Source of the DNA: Corella eumyota
Taxonomy: Eukaryota > Chordata > Ascidiacea > Phlebobranchia > Corellidae
Direction of reading: 5' to 3'
Length of the DNA stretch: 64,000 nt
NCBI GenBank assembly: GCA_963082875.1
Contig: OY720100.1
Location: 16,454,591-16,518,590, forward strand
A program made the translations under genes and the position numbers. Positions 34,801 through 64,000 of this stretch are shown in pieces; position 1 is the stretch's first letter, and each line of letters opens with the position of its first letter. A model generated the notes under the pieces. It saw only the letters and a list, made by a program, of their open reading frames with translations, ran no database searches and was not told the origin of the DNA.

Positions 34801-37580
34801 TAGGATCAAGAAAGAATTAAATTCTCAAATTTGCAACAAGAATTAGTTGATTGTCGGAATGACAATGAGCGATTATCGAACAATGTAAATGAAGCATTGT
34901 TACATCACAATCAACTTCAACTTAACATCGAACAAACTCAAACTCAACTTGGCAGAAAAGACACTCAACTCAATACTCTGAGTACAGAAAGGTAAGGAAT
35001 CTTAACAAAAATTTGAGTTTTTACTCTTAAAAGTTTTTTGACATTTTTTACTTAACTCTGAATATTTAACCCCAGGTCAAAATTCCAACATCAGGTCAAT
35101 GACCTCCAGGCCAAAGTTCACGACCTTGAAGGTCAACTTAATGGTCGAGATTTCGACGAGCAATTACGAATAAAACCAGCACTAGAGGCACTAGAGCAAG
35201 CTCGACATGAGAATGTTAAATTAGCAAGTTCGTTGGAGGATGTTTTGAGAAGCAATCAACAACTTAAAAATGATCTCGATAAATTGACGGTAAGTACTTT
35301 TTTAAGTTATGGTAACAACTTTTTATTTGAAATGGTAGTAGCAACTTTTTTTGAATCTACAGTAACTATTTTTTTATTTCTAAAACTGAAAGTAACTACT
35401 TTTTTTTTGAACTGAAGGTAGTAACTTTTTTATTTATTAAAATTTTAGACTGACCTTGAGATTCAGCGTGAACGAAATTCGACCTTGCAACAACAACTAA
35501 CCAATCGTGATGACGATGTTATTCTGACATCACGTAACCATGACGATAGATTGAAACAGTTGAGTGACCAACATAAGAAAGAACGAACTCAGATAAAAAA
35601 ACAAACCCAAGTTCAAATAAACGAGGTAAAAAATAATAATTTTACTTCATTTCCTTTAAAAATGTTTTTTAGATTTTCTAAATTAATAAAAAAAAATTTT
35701 ACACTTGCTCCACTTCAATAAAACTGTGGAAGTCACAAAAAACTGAAAAGTTTAACATATACAGATCTAAGTTAATATTTTGGGCTACAACTTATATTTT
35801 TGGTTTAATTCTCACTGCTTTTAATACAAGCCCCAAAAAAAATTAACAGTTTGTTTTATTTTACAAAAAATTATCTTCAATGTGAGAAGGTCAACTTCAT
35901 GACCTAAACATAGAGTAACATCAGTTACCCTGACCCAGTCTTGAGTTTTCTTTTGCAGTTTAGGTTATAATAGATAATTATTGGTGGATAATTTAACAAA
36001 CAACAAAGTCATCTTAATTTGTTTCATTACTATACTGCTTGTATTAAATAAGACTTGACTAATTTTAGGTAAAAAAAGAGAATGAATCGATTCGGGCTCG
36101 AAATTCTCAGTTAACTCGAGGAAACACTGATTTGAGGGGCAGGGTTGCCGAAAAAGAAAAAATAATTGCAAAACTTAAATTTAAATTAAAAGACCAGAAA
36201 ACTGCAATCGACCGGTTCAAAAATGAGAAAGAAAATAACTTTTCATTACAACAAAAAATAAAGGTAAAAAATTCAGTTTCTTAAAATAAAAGTTACTATT
36301 TATATGCATTTTTAAAAACTAATATCTTATATTCTAAAAAAGATGTTTTAATTTTAAATATTAAATTAAGGCAAGAATTAATCTATTTAATAAAGCTTAT
36401 ACTTTATGCTCACTAAAGTGACTTATATTTTACATTTAGGATGTAGATAATGATTACAAACAAATGGAAAATTTAAAGAGATCTTACATGAAGAAAGCTG
36501 ATGAGCAAGCTGCTGTAATAAACGCTTTCAATCATGAGGTAAACAAATATTTAGCACCAAAAATAATATATTAAAAATTTCTTAAAAGCCAACTTTAGAC
36601 CATACCCTAAGATAACTTGGCATATTAAGCAAGGGATTTCTTTTACTTAAAAGTAGTAAAAAACGAACACAAGGCCCTTAAACATCAAATTTTTTTTACC
36701 GTGGTAAGAACACTTGCTACACTACATGAGGTCGTGGGTGTAATCCCCACTGCTTTTATGCTGTAGCACCCTGAAAGAAGGCTCTATACCAATTAATATT
36801 TACTGCATTCTATTTGTTTTAATTATTTTTTAGATAAAATTGTTTTTTCGTTATTTAAATTAAGGTTACTTCAGTGCGAGACGATATGATAGCATTAAGT
36901 CATGCACAAAAGGTTGCAAAAGAGAAGACCTTGAAACTGGAAGCAGAAGTGAACAAGGAACGAGCAGAAAAACAAATCCTTATCAACAAAATTAAGGTCC
37001 TTTAGAAATATTTTGTTTAATGTTATAGTTTCAAAAAATTATGTAAAACTTAGCATATTTATGTTATCTTTGTTTAATTTTATTGTGTGTGAAATGATTT
37101 AAATTTTAGGACATTTTGCAACGTATTTTACTGTATGTTATGAATATTTTAGGTGTCTGATTTTGCATTGAAGAAAGCTTTGGAAGAAAAACAAAAATGT
37201 GAAGAAAAATTAAAACAAGTTCAAATTGAATCGATTCAAGTTCAAGAAAATTTACAAGTTTGATAGTTTTTGTTTTTTGTGTAAATTTCCATAAGGTTTT
37301 GATATCTTTGTAGAACACATGTCTACAAAACCTTAGACTATAGAATATATTTTCTTTTAAGTAACAGCTTCAGTAAAAAATTTACAGAGAAAATTGTTCA
37401 GTAATTTGTATTCCATAAAATTAAAAATATTTTAAAACACAAATTTCAAATTTAAATTCTTGTAAGTAGAACTAAGTTCTATTAAACTAAAATCTTTATG
37501 TTTTTTAGGAGGCTAGCAGTTGGTTTAAATCAAAGTTTAATGGAATCGAGAACTCTCTATCAAGAAACCAACATGTATAA
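28597..37580 (+). CDS. Large coiled-coil protein, possibly CCDC150-like
   Basis: Twenty-three exons: 28597-28632, 28925-29031, 29460-29521, 29642-29736, 29888-30042, 30187-30343, 30665-30847, 31429-31583, 32008-32119, 32215-32400, 32521-32679, 32977-33111, 33673-33849, 33972-34142, 34351-34461, 34804-34991, 35076-35289, 35449-35625, 36069-36263, 36440-36538, 36865-36996, 37153-37257, 37509-37580 (TAA). Frames agree throughout; 1060 aa. From about residue 150 to 1035 it is almost unbroken heptad-like, rich in Glu, Lys, Gln and Asn. The N-terminus (VKLMQKRLAGAENDTKDLAK then MLVDLGI) and the total length resemble vertebrate CCDC150, but I cannot confirm this without a search. No enzymatic domain is visible; a structural role, perhaps at centrosome or cilium, is a guess. 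A poly(A) signal lies at 37776. Confidence 0.8.
28705..28852 (+). repeat. Decayed SINE family S1 copy
   Basis: Retains ATTGGTTTAATTCC (B box remnant), GGCACTATAAAAATG, CTTCGGTTGAGCCA and the tail ACATCGAGGATAAA. In intron 1 of the coiled-coil gene. Confidence 0.5.
29107..29273 (+). repeat. MITE-like 167-bp repeat R3, copy 2
   Basis: Nearly identical to 6990-7156 from TTTGGTGACCATGCCATAAC to the ACCAAA end. In intron 2 of the coiled-coil gene. Confidence 0.65.
30415..30545 (-). repeat. SINE family S2 copy
   Basis: Complement of the S2 pattern: CTGTAAACGCCGGGCTCAAG, AAACCAGAAATCTTTTGGTC, CCATGACCAATATGCC. In an intron of the coiled-coil gene. Confidence 0.55.
31676..31950 (+). repeat. Dispersed repeat family R4, decayed, with an AT microsatellite
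   Basis: AATATGGTCGCAACTCTTAACTGAT, CAGGCCTATAGATTGGACATG, then an (AT)n run at about 31773-31802, and a second partial R4-like piece (CACTACAAACAGCAGTTTTAATTATT) at 31880-31950. Confidence 0.45.
33329..33585 (+). repeat. SINE family S1, near full length, diverged
   Basis: Head CAGCAGCATGGTTAGGTGGTCAAAACACTTGG; B box eroded (GGTCCTGGTTCATTCGG); body GTTGGGCGAGCACATAATCAGCAGC. In an intron of the coiled-coil gene. Confidence 0.75.
35870..35985 (-). repeat. SINE family S1, tail half only
   Basis: TTCAATGTGAGAAGGTCAAC, CTAAACATAGAGTAACATCAG and GACCCAGTCTTGAG. The head half is missing. In an intron of the coiled-coil gene. Confidence 0.7.
36697..36790 (+). repeat. SINE family S1, tRNA head only
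   Basis: CCGTGGTAAGAACACTTGCTACACTACATGAGGTCGTGGGTGTAATCCCCACTGC: A and B box region, then GCTGTAGCACC; the body is cut off after about 90 bp. Confidence 0.7.
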
Positions 37581-38550
37581 ATATCAAATATAAACCAAAA
37601 AAAATAATTTTAAATATGAATCCCTAGTTTATCCTTACCTTGTTAAGTTGTTAAAACTGTTAAAGCTTTCACAACAAAATTTTTTTTATCTTTTAGAAAT
37701 AATCTGCAAAAGGAATGAAAAAAATAGATGATATGACACCTAATTATGTTTTGTAGAATAGAATATATTTTATTTAATAAATGTTTTATATTATATCACT
37801 TTAATGTATTTCTCTAAATAAATAAATACACTTTTATAATAAAAATTAACATTTTATTTTAAATTAAAGAGTTTAAAAATAGGTGGAAAAAGTTTAAAGT
37901 ACAGTGGAGTTAACAAAACAATTTGTGTTTAATTAGGACAAATATTTACTTGGATAAAACACTATCATAATAGCTGGATAATAATTTAAAATCTTGATAA
38001 ATATGTTGTTATTTTTTAAGTGTCTACAACCTCATCTAACATCTAAAAGACAAAAACATAACACAATTGAAGCCTTTAATTTGTTTATATAGGTTACTAA
38101 AAAACATTAATTTAATAATTAAAAGCTATAATTGGTATTTAAATAAATAAAATTAATAAAAATTTAATTTAAACAAATATATATTTTGCAAAATATTAGT
38201 TTGCACTTCTTCTTAATTATTGAACCGAAACCGGGTCATGAACTACAAACATGTGTTTTCTTAGTCAGCGAAAACTTGCAAAGTCAAAAAGTAAACTCAA
38301 ACAAAATAGGATTTAAACAAGCTCTGTTTGCTTTATTTTAGCTCAAGTAAGCCAGTGTGTCAAGTAGGTACAATGTGAGATAAGATAATTCATTACTAGG
38401 GCGTTTGTTATGTTTTATTAAGTTTTAATTTTTGTTAAATATTTACAATCAGACAATTGTCATTAGCGTTGAAAAAGCTGTATTTTTCTGTTTATATAGG
38501 GTTTTTAAACTACTTTAACTTGGTAAAAATTGATTAAAAGTTAGGGTAAT
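37581..38550. other. Intergenic between the coiled-coil gene and MTHFD1
   Basis: Coiled-coil 3' flank with AATAAA at 37776, then about 0.7 kb AT-rich sequence upstream of MTHFD1. No motif stands out. Confidence 0.5.
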
Positions 38551-61325
<22,775 letters not shown>

Positions 61326-61667
61326 TTTCTGAAATATGAAAAATTTGGTTTACTAATCTAGCACAACCACTAGAATTAAATACCGGCTATATTGATTTTT
61401 TGTTTGTAAAGTTTAGTTATAAATACGAATTAAAGCTTAAGTTATGGCAGAAAAGATGTAATTATTTGGCTTAGTTATTGTACTAACATTGCTACATTAA
61501 AACTATGTTCCTTCTACTTTCTGTGGTGTGTATTTAGAACCGAAATGTCAACTTTGTATTAAAAGGGTGATGGTTATGCAATTGAAAAGATAATGCTTGT
61601 AAAAAGTTTGTTCGTTGATTGTTTATGCAATAAAAATAAGTAATTAATTTTGTGAAAAGTTTTTTTT
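61326..61667. other. MTHFD1 3' flank
   Basis: Likely 3' UTR; AATAAA at 61629-61634 is the best poly(A) signal. No further exon. Confidence 0.55.
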
Positions 61668-61905
61668 TTTATATGTATTATATATATTTTTATCCCCGAT
61701 GTGGGAAAAACAACTGCGCGACTTAAACATAGAGTAACATCAGTTACTCCGACTCAGTCTCAAGTTGCCTGTGGCAGTTTGTGATATTATAGAGACTATA
61801 ATTGCCCGGTAATTATGCTGCTGATTAAGTGCTGGCTCAGCAGGAGTTTATACCGTTTATAGCGCCTTACTCAAGGACGCTACAGCATGAGATCAGTGGG
61901 GATTG
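61668..61905 (-). repeat. SINE family S1, same subfamily as 43545-43795, joined to an inverted SINE
   Basis: TTTTTATCCCCGATGTGGG tail and the variants AGAGACTATAATTGCCCGGTAATT and CATGAGATCAGTGGGGATTGAA. It breaks off there and runs directly into a + oriented SINE piece. Confidence 0.8.
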
Positions 61906-62080
61906 AATCCATGCTGAGCTAACACTTATTCAGCAGCTTAATAAACGGGCAATTATAATCTATAATATACCAAACTGCCATAAGCAACTTAAGACTGTTT
62001 GGGGTAGCTAATGTCACTCTATGTTTGGTTGTGCATTTGACCTTCCCACATCGAGGAGAAAGACTTATACAAAAAAAAAC
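61906..62080 (+). repeat. SINE family S1, 5'-truncated, duplicate of the one before exon 12
   Basis: Starts inside the body (TGAGCTAACACTTATTCAGCAGC) and ends CACATCGAGGAGAAAGACTTATAC, corresponding to the second part of the SINE at 44073-44342. Marks the left end of duplication copy B. Confidence 0.75.
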
Positions 62081-62253
62081 CTTAGCTTTATAACCAGTTT
62101 ATTTTGGGTATTTTTTTATTGTGTAAAAATTTTTAAATTAACTAATTTTTGTGTAATTACAGTGTATAAAGATTGTTTTATTCTTTTTAAACAAATAATT
62201 TTATCCAATAGATAGCTTTGTAAAGTTAAAAATTTTTTACTTTTGATATTTAG

Positions 62254-62932
62254 GTTTTTAAGGAAAATAACAATTGGTCAATCACCAACTGAAAAAGGAA
62301 AAGAAAGATCGGCCCAGTTTGATATTTCTGTCGCTAGTGAGGTAAAAAATATTTTTTTAATGAAATTTATATTCTATTTTATATATATTTATTAATTTTT
62401 ATATAATTTACTGGCCTAATATAAGACAAGTTTCGTTTGCAGTCTAAAAGTTAAATAATTTTTTGTTTTCTAATTTTAAATTGCCTTGTACAGTTTGGTA
62501 TATTTTTTAGCTGTGGTTTTGTTTGTTTATTAATTTATCAAATAATGTTAGGTTTTGTTAAATGTAAATCTACAGCTTTAAAATAATACATCAAAAATAC
62601 ACAACCTAAGCATAGAGTAACATCAGTTAATCCTACCCAGAGTAAATTAAATGTTGGTTCAGCAGATGTTCATACCATTTAAAGCACTTTACTTCAGGGC
62701 GCTATAGCATAAGAGCAGTTGGTGTAGCAAGTGTTCTTACCGCTACGACACTGTGATTGTATAACAGTAACCTATATTATTAAATCACTTTGTTTAATAT
62801 AGGTTATGGCTGTCCTGGCTCTTACAACCAGTATAAGTGATATGAGGGAAAGATTAGGTCACATGGTGGTTGCTACTAGCAACAGTGGAGTTCCTATCAC
62901 CTGTGATGACTTGGGTGTTACCGGTAAGTTTT
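62254..62932 (+). CDS. Duplicated MTHFD1 exons 12 and 13, frames intact
   Basis: Exon 12' at 62254-62341 differs from 44371-44458 at about four bases (one Thr to Ser, the others silent). Exon 13' at 62812-62932 differs from 44830-44950 by one silent base. Both keep acceptor and donor sites (exon 13' has GTAAGT, better than the original GTGAGT). They encode [20 protein letters not shown] then [10 protein letters not shown], and [20 protein letters not shown] then [19 protein letters not shown], in the formyl-THF synthetase domain. Upstream exon 11 is absent. They could belong to a partial second MTHFD1 copy continuing past the window, be orphan exons, or reflect a haplotype duplicated during assembly. 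Confidence 0.85.
62600..62760 (-). repeat. Decayed SINE family S1 remnant in duplicate intron 12'
   Basis: ACCTAAGCATAGAGTAACATCAGTTA, AAATGTTGGTTCAGCAGATG, GGGCGCTATAGCATAAGAGCAG, CTTACCGCTACGACACTG. Same place and orientation as 44545-44788, so the insertion predates the duplication. Confidence 0.65.
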
Positions 62933-63824
62933 GTTCCTATTTATATCTATTTAAATTATGTGATAGACTCCTATTGGGTTTAATAGCAACGGTTTTATAA
63001 ATATATATATAGTGTGTAAGATGATTATATAAATGGTGTGGTTTTGGCCTATTTATAAGTATTGCTGTAAGTTGTGTGTTTTTTTTCTAAGTTGCAATAG
63101 TTGCTAGGTGCTTCAGACTTTTTTAAAATTCTTTTTAAGGTGTTTAAATAATTGCTAAAAACAGATTTTTTGCTAAAAATTTTATTTAATATTATAAACA
63201 TGAAATTTAAGTGCTTCATATCAAAATGTACACCCATTTTTAATCTGTTATGATAAATTTTAAGAGAAAATATATATACATTACGAATAATAAAAATACG
63301 TAGAAAAAAAGAAAAAAAAACTCTAAAACTTAAAAATATTAAAATTTGTTTGATTAAAAATCATATTTACAAGAATTTAATAGAAATGTAAATAGTTAAT
63401 CAGATACTTTTACTGTTTTAAAATATGTAAAGGGCACATTACTATGTAGTACTTAAACTTTACAAGCTTAGTATAGAAACAGATTAATTAAAGTCTATTA
63501 CATAACTCGCTATTGTAATCTGATAGCTATTATTAAAGGTAGAAAGAATAAGTAGTAGTTGGCTGTAAATAAAAATAAAGTTCTGTAAGTTTAAAACTTA
63601 AATCATGATCAAATAATTACTGTGACAACTTCAATACAAAAGTATATACCATAATATTATACTTAATAATAAGATAAATTAGCTGTATAAAATCACAGGC
63701 TGTAACTTTAAAAAAGCAATATTGTCCTTTTGTTCTTATATAATTTGATTTGTATTGTGAGTAGTGTAATAAAACTTTGATAAATAATGTTTGGTATAAG
63801 AAAAAGTTAAAGAAAAGCAATAAC

Positions 63825-64000
63825 TTAGACAGAATTAATGAAGTTGTCTAATTCTTCTGTTTCAAATGAAAACAACTTGCAATGTTTAAACTGGTGGTTG
63901 CCTTTTGATGTTTGAATGTTTTGTTGTCTCCAAAGTTTGCTGTAAGGTTGAAATTGCCACAAACTTCCACTACTTGTGAACAAGTACAATTCTCTTTCAT
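63825..64000 (-). CDS. Intronless BTB-Kelch protein, 3' end only (Kelch gene E)
   Basis: The stop codon is at 63825-63827; the last 58 codons are inside the window and the frame is open to its edge. The end reads ELYLFTSSGSLWQFQPYSKL, WRQQNIQTSKGNHQFKHCKL, FSFETEELDNFINSV, very close to gene A and B (one Asp to Asn in the shared tail). It occupies the same place relative to exon 13' as gene A does to exon 13, so it is the duplication partner of gene A. The BTB and BACK parts should lie beyond 64000. Confidence 0.85.
   Translation of the reverse strand, partial: ERELYLFTSSGSLWQFQPYSKLWRQQNIQTSKGNHQFKHCKLFSFETEELDNFINSV

Larger units (their letters stand above)
61906..64000. repeat. Segmental duplication, copy B (runs off the window)
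   Basis: Carries, in order, the end of the SINE, exon 12', a decayed SINE, exon 13', the intron start and the 3' end of a Kelch gene, matching 44180-46300. It lies downstream of the MTHFD1 stop codon and in the same orientation. Confidence 0.9.

Noticed and set aside
27585-38550. Operon arrangement of CAPZB, coiled-coil gene and MTHFD1
   Set aside because: All are on the plus strand, but gaps are about 1 kb each, far longer than the near-zero spacing of tunicate operons, and separate poly(A) signals are visible.

Overview
The window is AT-rich animal nuclear DNA. Genes have many short exons separated by small introns with GT/AG boundaries, and tRNA-headed SINEs are abundant. The gene set (thymosin beta, actin-capping protein beta, SLC6, cytosolic C1-THF synthase), the compact introns and the SINE type all suit a tunicate, most likely Ciona. 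The species call is inferred from style and content; no search was run.

Layout: (1) 1373-4168 (+), the 3' half of an ankyrin-repeat gene whose 5' end lies before the window. (2) 6704-11986 (-), a ten-exon gene for a 431-residue SH2 plus tyrosine-kinase-like protein of Src type. It lacks an SH3 domain, a usable glycine loop, the catalytic Asp (HRN) and the DFG Asp (GFG), so it is a predicted pseudokinase. (3) 13499-14971 (+), a two-exon EamA/SLC35G-type membrane transporter. (4) 15886-16163 (+), a 41-residue beta-thymosin gene split over two exons. (5) 17486-22244 (-), a twelve-exon SLC6 sodium-coupled transporter (571 aa). (6) 24106-27584 (+), CAPZB (271 aa), with a candidate alternative C-terminal exon. 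(7) 28597-37580 (+), a 23-exon coiled-coil protein (1060 aa). (8) 38551-61325 (+), MTHFD1, whose eighteen exons sum to exactly 935 codons, the human length.

The most unusual region is the 13-kb intron 13 of MTHFD1 (44951-57939). It holds four intronless BTB-BACK-Kelch genes, two on each strand, plus the broken 5' ends of further copies. Downstream of the MTHFD1 stop codon, a second copy of the block exon 12 - exon 13 - intron - Kelch gene end begins at about 61.9 kb and runs off the window. This is a partial segmental duplication. The two copies differ by a 247-bp hAT-like MITE present in one and cleanly absent, as an empty target site, from the other.

Repeats: at least 20 copies of a composite tRNA-derived SINE with good A/B boxes (probably the Ciona composite SINE family, Cics-1-like), a second tRNA-headed SINE, a 167-bp MITE-like family with TTTGGT/ACCAAA ends, a third dispersed family, and several minisatellites. 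The octamer TGACGTCA occurs 13 times in the first 19.1 kb and was not seen afterwards.

Functionally the genes are unrelated neighbours (cytoskeleton: thymosin beta and CAPZB; folate: MTHFD1; membrane transport: SLC6 and SLC35G; ubiquitin-ligase adaptors: the Kelch genes). No operon is evident. All exon models were read by eye from splice sites and frame continuity.
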